The notes below the pieces were generated by a model. It made no database searches, was not told where the DNA came from, and saw only the letters and a list, made by a program, of their open reading frames with translations. Below are positions 1 to 8,367 of a stretch of DNA of 64,000 bases, one piece after another. The translations under genes and the position numbers were made by a program. The DNA is taken from assembly GCA_038230335.1 (NCBI GenBank), contig JBBRNL010000005.1:248001-312000 (forward strand), written 5' to 3'. Source of the stretch: JBBRDU01 sp038230335 (GTDB lineage Bacteria > Verrucomicrobiota > Verrucomicrobiia > Chthoniobacterales > UBA10450). Numbering within the stretch: the stretch's first letter is position 1; each line of letters opens with the position of its first letter.

Positions 1-269
1 AGATCGAGACCACCCACTACGGGCGGGAAGGAAACGTGGGCGAGAGAGAAAGCAACGAAATAGGAATTCATTCCATCCGGGGTGGAGACGTGGTGGGCGA
101 TCATACCGTCATCTTTGCCAGAGACGGCGAGCGCTTGGAGTTGACCCATCGAGCCACGAGCCGGACCACTTTCGCAAAAGGCGCCTTACGTGCGTCCCAC
201 TGGGTGATGGGGCGACCTCCCGGCCTTTATTCGATGGAAGATGTGCTTGGGTTGCCAGCGGCCAAATGA
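1..269 (+). CDS. dapB: 4-hydroxy-tetrahydrodipicolinate reductase, C-terminal part (cut by window edge)
   Basis: The reading frame is open from base 3, before the first ATG at 36, so the gene begins outside the window. The residues HYGREGNVGERESNEIGIHS, then RGGDVVGDHTVIF and the end GLYSMEDVL, are the conserved C-terminal half of DapB. DapB is the cytosolic NAD(P)H-dependent reductase of lysine and meso-diaminopimelate synthesis. Its stop codon overlaps the folK start (ATGA), so the genes are probably co-translated. Identity is secure; only the N-terminal dinucleotide-binding half is missing. Confidence 0.93.
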   Translation, partial: IETTHYGREGNVGERESNEIGIHSIRGGDVVGDHTVIFARDGERLELTHRATSRTTFAKGALRASHWVMGRPPGLYSMEDVLGLPAAK

Positions 270-775
270 GAGTCGGCGTCGCGCTAGGGTCGAACCTGGG
301 CGATCGGCTCGAGAATTTACGAAGTGCGAAAGCCGCTCTTGTTCAGTTGCCGGGAGTGGATGTTCCCGTGGCGGCTTCGCCTATTTACGCGACAGCTCCG
401 GTGGATTGCGAGGAAGGCGCCGCTGAATTCCTGAATGCCGTGGTCGAGTTCGAATACGACGGAGATCCACGTGAATTACTTCCGCAATTGAAAGCGATCG
501 AAGCCGCCCTGGGGAGACCTTCCCAGCACGTGCGCAACGCTTCCCGGGCCATTGATATCGATTTGCTCTACGCCGCTACCGTCGAGGTTTACGACGAAGG
601 CCTGCAATTGCCCCATCCGCGCATGGCGGCGCGGCGATTCGTCCTGCAACCGCTGGCCGATATTCGTCCAGACTTGGTTTTGCCAGGCCAGACGAAACCT
701 GCTAGTGAGTTGCTCGCAATGCTCGATGACTCGTCTAAAGTGCTTCGCCTAACGAACGATTGGCAATCTCGATGA
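266..775 (+). CDS. folK: HPPK, 2-amino-4-hydroxy-6-hydroxymethyldihydropteridine pyrophosphokinase
   Basis: 169 residues, the usual size of HPPK, which transfers pyrophosphate from ATP to hydroxymethyl-dihydropterin in folate synthesis. The N-terminal GSNLGDRLENL, the SRAIDIDLLY block with the metal-binding DxD (about residues 94-104) and LPHPRMAARRFVLQPL (about 115-130) are family signatures. It starts on an ATGA shared with dapB, and its own stop overlaps the ATG of panB. The dapB-folK-panB run is therefore a tight operon of lysine, folate and pantothenate genes. One copy of the CGTTAGGC octamer lies near its 3' end (747-754). Confidence 0.95.
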   Translation: MRVGVALGSNLGDRLENLRSAKAALVQLPGVDVPVAASPIYATAPVDCEEGAAEFLNAVVEFEYDGDPRELLPQLKAIEAALGRPSQHVRNASRAIDIDLLYAATVEVYDEGLQLPHPRMAARRFVLQPLADIRPDLVLPGQTKPASELLAMLDDSSKVLRLTNDWQSR

Positions 776-1539
776 AAGATTTCCGTGAAATGAAGCAGAG
801 CGGTGAGAAGATTACCGCTCTGACCGCGTACGATTACCCGACGGCGCGGTTGTTAGATGAGAGCGGCATCGACATCATTTTGGTGGGCGACTCCGTCGGG
901 ATGGTGGTGCTGGGCTACCAGGATACAACGCAGGTGACGCTGGGGGAGATCGTTCATCACACGCGGGCGGTCGCGCGCGGTGTGCAACGAGCCCTGCTGG
1001 TGGCAGATATGCCGATCAAAACCTATGAAACGCCCGAGCAGGCGGTGACGACGGCGCGCGAACTGGTCTCGGCCGGGGCGGTGGCGGTGAAACTGGAAGG
1101 CGGGGCCAGTCATGCCCGCCGCATCGAAGCGATCGTGCAAGCCGGGATCCCATTCATGGCCCATATCGGGATGCTTCCTCAAAGCGTGCGCGAAGAAGGC
1201 GGTTACCGCTTGAAAGGCCGGACTCAATCCGAAGTCGAACAGTTGATCAATGATGCGCACGCCGTGGAGAAGGCCGGAGCCTTTGCCGTGGTCCTGGAAA
1301 TCGTGACGGCGGATGCGGCCAGGCAGATCACTGACGCCATCGGCATTCCGACGATCGGAATTGGCTCGGGGGACCACTGTGATGGGCAAATTCTTGTCAC
1401 GCACGATTTGATCGGGCTGTTCCCATGGTTTACGCCGAAGTTCGTTGCTCCGGCGGCCCGGGTCGCCGATGAGATCCGGCGTGCGACGACCGCGTTTATT
1501 GAACGAACGCGGAGTGGCAGTGCGTTGTCTAACCGCTAA
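772..1539 (+). CDS. panB: 3-methyl-2-oxobutanoate hydroxymethyltransferase
   Basis: 255 residues with the chosen ATG at 772, which overlaps the folK stop as ATGA. A TTG at 760 in frame would add four residues and is less likely. PanB makes ketopantoate from 2-oxoisovalerate and methylene-tetrahydrofolate in pantothenate/CoA synthesis. Visible signatures are TAYDYPTARL, the Mg-binding aspartates in LVGDSVGMV and ADMP, VKLEGG, HIGMLPQS and GIGSGDHCDGQILV. The length and order of motifs are standard. Having folK next to a folate-using enzyme fits a shared C1/vitamin operon. Confidence 0.95.
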   Translation: MKDFREMKQSGEKITALTAYDYPTARLLDESGIDIILVGDSVGMVVLGYQDTTQVTLGEIVHHTRAVARGVQRALLVADMPIKTYETPEQAVTTARELVSAGAVAVKLEGGASHARRIEAIVQAGIPFMAHIGMLPQSVREEGGYRLKGRTQSEVEQLINDAHAVEKAGAFAVVLEIVTADAARQITDAIGIPTIGIGSGDHCDGQILVTHDLIGLFPWFTPKFVAPAARVADEIRRATTAFIERTRSGSALSNR

Positions 1540-1580
1540 CAGTTGGCAACTTCGCTGCCGGTTGGCTGGTTCAAGTAGAG

Positions 1581-2657
1581 ATGAGATTATCCGAGTTTAG
1601 TGAATTCGATACAGACGGTTTGCTCACGGCGAGCAAGCAACGGAACTGGCTTTGGTTCGGGCTGATTGTTTCTCTGGCACTCCATTTGGGGCTTTGCACG
1701 TATTTTTACCGCACGGGATTTCAGTCGGTCAATACAGCCGCATTGCCCGCTCCGCCGCAGCCTACCTTCAAAGTGAGGAACGTGGATCTCTCGCCTCAGC
1801 TCGATAAGAACAGCGTGGACCAAAGCAACGCCGCGGCCAAACCGGAGCCGGATAAAGCGCAGGATCAATTGCCCGACGAAAAGAAGTCGTTCGACAAACT
1901 CCTCCAGGACGTGCAGGCGAGCGCGGCCATGCCGGATGATGTGCGCGATGCGTTGCCCGATCAACCGAAGGTGGAACCGAACGCCAACTCCATTATGACG
2001 GAAATCGAGCGAACAACGGCTCAGACGTTATCGAACAATCCGAATGCCACGCACGAGCAGAGTCTATTGAACGACAATACCGTCTCGGGAAGACCGCAAC
2101 CGGCCTTGAGCGGAACGGAGCTGGCGACGAGCACAACGATTAAGCGACCGAATACGTTTACGAGCAAAATGCCGGGTGACAGCGCGGGGCCGAACAAGGG
2201 GCGGAACCCTGGATTCAGCGATCTCGATCAGCTTTTGAAGCAACAAGGTCCGCTCGGCTCGGGCACGAAGCTGCGTTTACCCGACGATCAATTGTTCACC
2301 TACAACAGCTCGGATCTGCAATCGAGCGCGATTAACCAGTTACAAAAGCTGGGCACCTTGATTAAGCGAAATCCAAAATCGACGTTTACGGTGGAAGGTT
2401 ATACGGACTCGTTTGGTCCGCCCGAGTACAACCTCGATTTGAGCCAGCAGCGCGCCGAAGGTGTTAAAAGGTATCTGGTGGAAGCCATGGGGATTAATCC
2501 CGCGCAAATTGAAACGCGCGGCTACGGGCAATCCAAATTTATCGTGCAACCGCGATCGCTTCCACCGGATGTGGCGCCCGCCGATTTAGACTCGGAAATT
2601 GCACGGCAACAGCCGAACCGTCGGGTCGTGATTGTGGTGCATACGACGGAGGGGTAG
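1581..2657 (+). CDS. Membrane-anchored protein with C-terminal OmpA domain
   Basis: 358 residues. There is one membrane segment near residues 23-44 (WFGLIVSLALHLGL), a long Pro/Asp/Asn-rich periplasmic linker (about 45-230), then an OmpA/MotB-type peptidoglycan-binding domain. The domain shows FTVEGYTDSFGPPEYN, LSQQRAEGVKRYL and the closing QPNRRVVIVV. The N-terminal anchor and linker resemble TonB-like proteins, so it probably spans the periplasm from inner membrane to cell wall. It follows panB by 41 bp and ends convergent to the pseudopilin gene. The exact role is unknown. Confidence 0.75.
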   Translation: MRLSEFSEFDTDGLLTASKQRNWLWFGLIVSLALHLGLCTYFYRTGFQSVNTAALPAPPQPTFKVRNVDLSPQLDKNSVDQSNAAAKPEPDKAQDQLPDEKKSFDKLLQDVQASAAMPDDVRDALPDQPKVEPNANSIMTEIERTTAQTLSNNPNATHEQSLLNDNTVSGRPQPALSGTELATSTTIKRPNTFTSKMPGDSAGPNKGRNPGFSDLDQLLKQQGPLGSGTKLRLPDDQLFTYNSSDLQSSAINQLQKLGTLIKRNPKSTFTVEGYTDSFGPPEYNLDLSQQRAEGVKRYLVEAMGINPAQIETRGYGQSKFIVQPRSLPPDVAPADLDSEIARQQPNRRVVIVVHTTEG

Positions 2658-2752
2658 GGCCGCGTTTGACGGTTGGTGCAACTGGCCCTGCAACGTCGGT
2701 TGGCTTAGCTTTGAGGCGCAAATCAACGCGCCCGTGGCGCGATGGGAGGCAG

Positions 2753-2773
2753 GGGCGGTTCACCGAGCCGCCC
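2753..2773. terminator. GC-rich hairpin between convergent genes
   Basis: GGGCGG and CCGCCC pair over a nine-base loop in the 137-bp gap between the OmpA-domain gene and the pseudopilin gene, which converge. There is no U-run on either side, so it is only a weak candidate for a bidirectional terminator. Confidence 0.25.
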
Positions 2774-2794
2774 AGGCGATTTGGTCAATCACCC

Positions 2795-3355
2795 CTACCA
2801 GTTTTTGATCCACTGCGCCACGTCGTTAGCGCTACTCCCAGTCGTGCCAGCCGTGCTCCAAAGATCAAAGGTGGGGTTATAGCCGCCAGCTCCGCCAGCG
2901 GCTTTCATGGTGGAGTAACCGTATGGATTGCCGAAGGGATCTCTGATAAAAGTAACTGAGGTTAACGCGCCGTTCGGATCTTTCGTGCCCATCAGCATCT
3001 GCGCCTTAAAATTAAAATAGCTCTTGGAACCGGAAGCGGGCTGAAGGGTAGCATTCACATCGCCACTCAGCTGCTCGTACAGATAAAGGCTCGCGGACTG
3101 GGGCACGGAAGAGGCGGACGGGTCGACGTTTTCCGTCTTGGTCGGATCGGTCGGATAGACACCGTTATCCGCCTTATAACTTTCGAGCGCAGCGGACATG
3201 GCGGCGATTTCTGCTTCGGCCCGTGACCGTGCGCCTTTCTTTTGCACGTATCCCACGGTTCCGAGGATCAGCGCGGCCAACGTGATGACGATGCCGATGA
3301 CGACGAGGAGTTCGAGGATGGTGAAAGCGGCGGCGGCTTTGATTTCGGGGAGCAC
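2795..3355 (-). CDS. Type II secretion / type IV pilus major pseudopilin (GspG-like)
   Basis: The class III pilin signal FTILELLVVIGIVITLAALI, with the conserved Glu at +5, is followed by an RAEAEIAAMSAALESYKADN helix and the GVYPTD and FIRDPFGNPYGY blocks of GspG. The GTG at 3355 gives 186 residues and a normal 10-residue leader containing a lysine. The longest frame starts at ATG 3463 but would add 36 poorly conserved residues overlying an inverted repeat. The residue before the cleavage site is Ala instead of the usual Gly. It is the last gene of the gspE-gspE-gspF-gspG operon. Confidence 0.85.
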   Translation of the reverse strand: MLPEIKAAAAFTILELLVVIGIVITLAALILGTVGYVQKKGARSRAEAEIAAMSAALESYKADNGVYPTDPTKTENVDPSASSVPQSASLYLYEQLSGDVNATLQPASGSKSYFNFKAQMLMGTKDPNGALTSVTFIRDPFGNPYGYSTMKAAGGAGGYNPTFDLWSTAGTTGSSANDVAQWIKNW

Positions 3356-3433
3356 AGGCGGCTCGCCTGCTGATGCCGTCGGCCTGTCGGCAAGTAATTG
3401 ACCGCAAAGACTGTTTCGGCGGGCCGCCTGTGC
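3352..3433. repeat. REP-like inverted repeat at the pseudopilin start
   Basis: Arms at 3352-3367 and 3418-3433 are reverse complements at 15 of 16 positions and are separated by 50 bases. The left arm extends into a small palindrome, CAGGCG-GCT-CGCCTG (3355-3369). The element sits between gspF and the GTG start of the pseudopilin. It could be a dispersed extragenic palindrome or a structure controlling pilin translation. Confidence 0.5.
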
Positions 3434-3491
3434 ACTCCGGAGTAAATCATTTCGCTGGCGCACGGTGGGTAGGCTTGATCAGCGTGGTGGC

Positions 3492-4781
3492 CTATGTCTG
3501 CTGCTGCAGGCTGCTGATGATGCTGATGAGCGGCATGAACAAGGCGATCACGATGGTGCCGACGATCAGGGCGAGGAAGACAATCATGATCGGTTCCAGC
3601 ATGGAGGTGAGGGCCGCGACCGAGTTATCGACCTCGTCGTCGTAAACGTCGGCCACCTTCAAGAGCATCTCGGGTAATTGGCCGGTCTCCTCACCGACGT
3701 CAATCATGCTGATCACCATCGGAGGAAAAGCGCCGCTCGCTTCCAGCGGTTGCACGATCGATTCACCCTCTTTAACGCAGTCATGCACCTGAGAGATGGC
3801 ATTCGCGATCACCATATTGCCGGCGGTTTCACGGGTAATATTCAGGGCCTGCAAAATCGGCACACCGCTCGTGACGAGTGTTCCGAGCGTTCGCGAAAAC
3901 CGGGAGATAGCGGTCTTGCGCAGAAGATCTCCGAAAAGCGGCACATGAAGTTTGAAGCGGTCGAGGGACGCTTTGCCGCCTTTTGTGCCATTGGCATACC
4001 TGTATGCGGCAACGACCGCGATAAATGTTCCGATCAGGACAAGCCAGTGATACTGCACAAATCTGCTCACCCCGATGACGAAAAGGGTGATGGCAGGGAG
4101 CGGCTTATCGCCCAGCATGTCGTGGAAGATGGCTTCAAACTTGGGGACGATGAAGATGAGCAGGAACACCATGATGGCGACAGCCATAATCATGACGATG
4201 ATCGGGTAGACCATGGCGGCGGTGACCTTGTTCCTGATCTTGGTCGCTTTTTCCTGGAACTCGGCCAAACGGGTGAGAACGACTTCGAGCACACCGCCGA
4301 GCTCGCCCGCTTTCACCATGTTGACGTAGAGATCGTTGAAGATGGCGGGATGCTGCGAGAGGGAATCGGAAAAAGTGCTGCCGCCCTGCACGCCATCGGA
4401 GAGCTTGTTGATGGTCGCGCGCAAGACGGGGTCCCGCTCCTGTTTGGCAAGGACAGTCAGACTGCGCAAGAGGGGCAAACCTGAGTCAATCAGGGTGGCG
4501 AGTTGGCGCGTGAAAATCATCAGGAGCTTGGGCTTGATTTTCTTTCGCTGAAAAAGCGTGATGTTTCGTTTGGTGCGCGTCCTAGGTGTGCGCGCTGCCT
4601 TAGCTGCGGGAGTTGCGGCGGTTTTTCCCTCGCGTCCACCTTTGCCTTCCTCGAAAACGCTGGTCGGAAAATATCCGGCCTGACGCAATTGCCCAATTAC
4701 TTCGTTAGGTGAACCGGCTTCCATGAGGCCGGTCGATTCCTGTCCCCGGGCATCGAGGGCTATATAATTAAAACGGGGCAT
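3492..4781 (-). CDS. gspF: Type II secretion / type IV pilus inner-membrane platform protein
   Basis: 429 residues with the duplicated T2SSF domain. The first is at about 90-215 (FTRQLATLIDSGLPLLRSL) and the second at about 290-420 (FSRTLGTLVTSGVPILQAL, then DVGEETGQLPEML). Membrane segments are at VYPIIVMIMAVAIMVFLLIF, in the middle (about 240-262) and at the C-terminus (MIVFLALIVGTIVIALFMP). GspF/PilC proteins couple the cytosolic ATPase to pseudopilin assembly. The gene lies between gspE (46 bp upstream) and the pilin (28 bp to the long ATG frame, or 136 bp to the chosen GTG). An Ala/Arg/Lys-rich linker near residues 48-75 is slightly longer than usual. Confidence 0.93.
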   Translation of the reverse strand: MPRFNYIALDARGQESTGLMEAGSPNEVIGQLRQAGYFPTSVFEEGKGGREGKTAATPAAKAARTPRTRTKRNITLFQRKKIKPKLLMIFTRQLATLIDSGLPLLRSLTVLAKQERDPVLRATINKLSDGVQGGSTFSDSLSQHPAIFNDLYVNMVKAGELGGVLEVVLTRLAEFQEKATKIRNKVTAAMVYPIIVMIMAVAIMVFLLIFIVPKFEAIFHDMLGDKPLPAITLFVIGVSRFVQYHWLVLIGTFIAVVAAYRYANGTKGGKASLDRFKLHVPLFGDLLRKTAISRFSRTLGTLVTSGVPILQALNITRETAGNMVIANAISQVHDCVKEGESIVQPLEASGAFPPMVISMIDVGEETGQLPEMLLKVADVYDDEVDNSVAALTSMLEPIMIVFLALIVGTIVIALFMPLISIISSLQQQT

Positions 4782-4827
4782 AATTGGGGTGGGGAAAGAA
4801 TACCTGGAGCGGTTAAAAGTGTCGAGC

Positions 4828-6513
4828 TTAGGTGTATTTCAAGACCTCTTCGATGGTGGTATCACCGTCAAAGATGCTGCGAATACCGTCCTGCCGCAGG
4901 GTGACCATGCCGAGTTCAACGGCCTTTTGCTTGAGCACGACGGTGGGCGCCCGTTCGTTGATCAATTCGCGAATGGGATCCGTGATTTGCATCAATTCAT
5001 AGATGCCTTTGCGGCCCTTGTAGCCCGTTTGATTGCAGGCGTCGCAGCCTTTCCCGTAAAAAAATTTCTTACCACCGATATCGCCAGGCGAGATCTCAAG
5101 TTGCGCCAAAAGGGCATTGTTGGGCTGGTAAGTGGTGCGGCAATTGGGGCAGATGCTGCGCAAAAGCCGCTGGCCGAGAACAGCCTCGAGCGTGGAAGAA
5201 ATCAAGAAGGGTTCGACGCCCATGTCGACCAGACGTGTGACGGCTCCCGGCGCATCGTTGGTGTGCAGCGTAGTAAAGACAAGGTGGCCGGTGAGCGACG
5301 CCTGGATGGCAATCTGGGCTGTCTCCAGGTCCCGTGTTTCCCCGACCATGATGCGATCAGGATCCTGGCGGAGGAAGGCGCGTAGGATTCGGGCGAACGT
5401 CAGTCCAATATTTTCGTTCACGGGCACCTGAACGACGCCTTCGAGGTCGTATTCGACGGGTTCCTCGGCGGTCAGAAGCTTGGAGTCGATCGTGTTAATC
5501 TTACGAAGGCAGGAGTAAAGAGTCGTGGTTTTTCCGGAACCGGTAGGTCCGGTGACGATAAAGATCCCGTTAGGCCGCTCGATCACCTCGAGGATATAGG
5601 AGTGGATGTAGTCGGGCATGCCGAGCGCCTCGAGATCGAGATTGACGGTGGTGCGATCGAGCACGCGCAGGACAACACTTTCGCCAAATTGAGTCGGCAG
5701 AGTGGAGACACGGAGATCAACATTGCGGCCGGCGATGTTCTTCTGGATTCGTCCGTCCTGCGGCAAACGGCGCTCCGCGATGTTCATATTGGCCATGACT
5801 TTCACCCGGGAAATAACGGGCAGAGCAAGGTGCCGGGGCGGCGGCGCCATCTCGTAGAGCGCGCCATCCACACGATAGCGAATTTTGAATTCGTTCTCGA
5901 AAGGTTCGAAATGAATGTCACTGGCCCGGTCCTGGATCGCTTGATACATGATCAAATCGACAAAGCGGATAATGGGAGTGGCGTTGGCTTCGGCCGCAAC
6001 GGCGGCCGCATTGTCATCGCCCCGTAGCTGCAACATTTCACCGGTTTCGCCGAGCTGCTTGAGGATGTCCTCCATGCTCGCGGTGTCGGTTCCATAATAT
6101 TGCTTGATCCGTTCCTCGATCTGATCGGTCGGCGCGACGACCACGTCGACATCTTTGCCCAGGGCAAAACGCAGATCTTCGGCGGCACGTGGATCGAGCG
6201 GATCGGCTAGGGCGAGCCGGATGGTGTTGCCAGACATGGCGATGGGCAGGGCGCGATGAAGCCGGGCCAGCCCGCTCGGGACCAGCTTCAGGATGGCCGC
6301 TGGAATTTCTCGTTGGCTGAGATCGATGTACTCCGTGCCGAGCGCATCGGCGATCGTCTGATAGAAGCTGTGTTCGTCAACGAAGCCGCTATCGACCATG
6401 GCCTGGGCAATGGTCTTGCCGTTCATGCTCGCCTCGTTCAGCACGTCCTCGGCTTGGGACGGCTGCAGGATGTGGTGCTCGATGAAAAGCTCGGCGACTT
6501 GCTTGTCGTTCAT
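4828..6513 (-). CDS. Type II secretion / type IV pilus assembly ATPase, second copy
   Basis: 561 residues from the ATG at 6513, one base after the stop of the upstream paralogue. A longer frame from 6591 would overlap that gene by 77 bases and adds only low-complexity residues. An N-terminal MshEN/GspE-N domain (about 1-140) precedes the AAA-like motor. Walker A is GPTGSGKT (322-329), the Asp box is RIMVGETRDLETA, and a tetracysteine zinc site has CPNC (455-458) and CDAC (490-493). It powers pseudopilus or pilus assembly with the adjacent GspF. Having two ATPases in tandem suggests either opposed motors or two specialised copies. Confidence 0.92.
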   Translation of the reverse strand: MNDKQVAELFIEHHILQPSQAEDVLNEASMNGKTIAQAMVDSGFVDEHSFYQTIADALGTEYIDLSQREIPAAILKLVPSGLARLHRALPIAMSGNTIRLALADPLDPRAAEDLRFALGKDVDVVVAPTDQIEERIKQYYGTDTASMEDILKQLGETGEMLQLRGDDNAAAVAAEANATPIIRFVDLIMYQAIQDRASDIHFEPFENEFKIRYRVDGALYEMAPPPRHLALPVISRVKVMANMNIAERRLPQDGRIQKNIAGRNVDLRVSTLPTQFGESVVLRVLDRTTVNLDLEALGMPDYIHSYILEVIERPNGIFIVTGPTGSGKTTTLYSCLRKINTIDSKLLTAEEPVEYDLEGVVQVPVNENIGLTFARILRAFLRQDPDRIMVGETRDLETAQIAIQASLTGHLVFTTLHTNDAPGAVTRLVDMGVEPFLISSTLEAVLGQRLLRSICPNCRTTYQPNNALLAQLEISPGDIGGKKFFYGKGCDACNQTGYKGRKGIYELMQITDPIRELINERAPTVVLKQKAVELGMVTLRQDGIRSIFDGDTTIEEVLKYT

Positions 6514-6514
6514 T

Positions 6515-8218
6515 TTAGCTGGCGTCGCTGATGGTGATGGAGATGACTTCCTCGGCCGAGGTGAGTCCGGACAAGACTTTTCGGACGCCATCCTCGCGCA
6601 AGGTGCGCATGCCCAATTCGCGGGCGCGCTTTCGCAGGTGCAAGGTGGAACTGCGCTTGTTGATCATGTGCCGAACTTCGTCGTCGATGATAAAGATTTC
6701 GAAAATCCCCATGCGGCCCTTATAGCCGGTGTTGCGGCACTGGTCGCAGCCGACCGGCTTCATGGCCTGAGCTTCGCCTAACTGGCCCGGCTCGATGCGC
6801 AAAGCGCGCATCTCCGTCTCGCTCAAATCGGTCGGTGCCTTGCAATGTGGGCAGAGCCGCCTAACGAGACGCTGTGCCATGATGGCGCGAATGGAGGAGG
6901 CGACGAGGAACGGCTGCACGCCAATATCGACGAGGCGGGCCACGGCGGAGGGAGCATCGTTCGTGTGCAAGGTGCTAAAGACAAGGTGGCCGGTGAGGCT
7001 GGCATTGGTAGCGATGCTGGCGGTCTCGAGGTCCCGAATTTCACCGATCATGATGATGTTCGGGGCCTGGCGCAGGATGGAGCGAAGCGCGGCTGGGAAG
7101 GTCATGCCGATTTCAGTGTTCACCTGCACCTGGTTGATTCCGTTCATCTGATACTCAACCGGTTCCTCCACCGTGATAATCTTACGGTCGGGTTTGTTGA
7201 TGTAATTGAGGCAAGCGTAGAGCGTGCTGGTCTTGCCTGAACCGGTCGGGCCGGTCACGAGCAGAATGCCGTCGGGCAACTTGATCAGGTGCTCGAACGT
7301 CTCCTGGTCGTCCGTCAGGAATCCAAGTTCCGGCAGACCGAGCATGAGGCTCGATTTATCCAACACACGCATGACCACGCTCTCGCCATGATTGGTCGGG
7401 ATGGTCGAAACGCGGAGGTCGACCGGCTTTTTCTTTATTTTTACCTGGATGCGTCCGTCCTGGGGCAGGCGCTTTTCCGCGATGCTCATGGAGCCGGTCA
7501 TGATTTTGATTCGGCTGACGATAGCGGACTGCAAACGCTTGGGCGGCGCCTGCATTTCCTGGAGGACGCCGTCGATGCGGAAACGGACCCGAAATTGTTT
7601 GTCGAGCGGCTCGAGGTGAATGTCACTCGCGCCGGAGCGATGGGCCTCGATCAACAGCATCGACACCATCCGGATGATGGGGGCATCGGTTTCATCTCCT
7701 TCCGCGCCTTCTCCGCCGTCGGCCAGCTCAAATCCGAGGTCAACTTCTCCACCGATCTTTTCCTGGAGGATATCGGACGCTTCATCGGCTGTGCCGTAAT
7801 ATTTAATCAGGGCTTCACGAATCTTGTCCGGGCTCGAGCAAACAAGCTCAATTTCGCGCTGTAACAGAAAGCTGAGGCTATCGATCGTATCGATATCGAG
7901 TGGATCGCTGACGGCGACGATCAATCCGGTTTCTCCGAAACCTACGGGGATGACTTTAAAGCGACGCGCATCTTCGGCGCGGATCTGCTGGATGACATCC
8001 TGAGCGATGATCGTTGAAGAAAGGTCGATCCAGTCCATGTGTGCCTGCGATGCGAGGGTGCGAGAGACGTCCGCTTCCGAGATGACGCCGTCTTTGATCA
8101 GGATATCGACGATGTTGTTCGTGCCGTTCAGGAGGACACGGGCTTCGTCAATCTGGGGGCGCGTGACCAGTCCAACTTCTTGCAGGACGCGGAGAACGTA
8201 ATCTTCGTTGTGTTGCAC
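6515..8218 (-). CDS. Type II secretion / type IV pilus assembly ATPase, first copy
   Basis: 567 residues with the same architecture as the downstream copy: MshEN-like N-terminal domain, Walker A GPTGSGKTSTL, Walker B IIMIGEIRDLETA, and zinc cysteines in LCPHCK and CDQCRNTGYKGR. Its Asp and Walker boxes are closer to the GspE/PilB consensus than those of the downstream copy. First gene of the operon, with a 149-bp upstream gap to glmS that must carry the operon promoter. The function is ATP-driven assembly of a type II secretion pseudopilus or type IV pilus; the sequence alone does not separate the two. Confidence 0.92.
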   Translation of the reverse strand: MQHNEDYVLRVLQEVGLVTRPQIDEARVLLNGTNNIVDILIKDGVISEADVSRTLASQAHMDWIDLSSTIIAQDVIQQIRAEDARRFKVIPVGFGETGLIVAVSDPLDIDTIDSLSFLLQREIELVCSSPDKIREALIKYYGTADEASDILQEKIGGEVDLGFELADGGEGAEGDETDAPIIRMVSMLLIEAHRSGASDIHLEPLDKQFRVRFRIDGVLQEMQAPPKRLQSAIVSRIKIMTGSMSIAEKRLPQDGRIQVKIKKKPVDLRVSTIPTNHGESVVMRVLDKSSLMLGLPELGFLTDDQETFEHLIKLPDGILLVTGPTGSGKTSTLYACLNYINKPDRKIITVEEPVEYQMNGINQVQVNTEIGMTFPAALRSILRQAPNIIMIGEIRDLETASIATNASLTGHLVFSTLHTNDAPSAVARLVDIGVQPFLVASSIRAIMAQRLVRRLCPHCKAPTDLSETEMRALRIEPGQLGEAQAMKPVGCDQCRNTGYKGRMGIFEIFIIDDEVRHMINKRSSTLHLRKRARELGMRTLREDGVRKVLSGLTSAEEVISITISDAS

Positions 8219-8367
8219 GTGTAGGTTGAACCCGTCGCGAGCTAACGGGGAACGATAAAGTACGAATCCGGCTCCCTGGTGTCAACGAAGGCGAAGGCCT
8301 TTCGCGCAGAATTACCGCCCGTCACAGCGGCGGCCAATTGGGAACGAGTTGCCACCCCTCCCGGAGG

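Noticed and set aside
7289..7864. 191-residue plus-strand frame
   Set aside because: Antisense to the first gspE copy.
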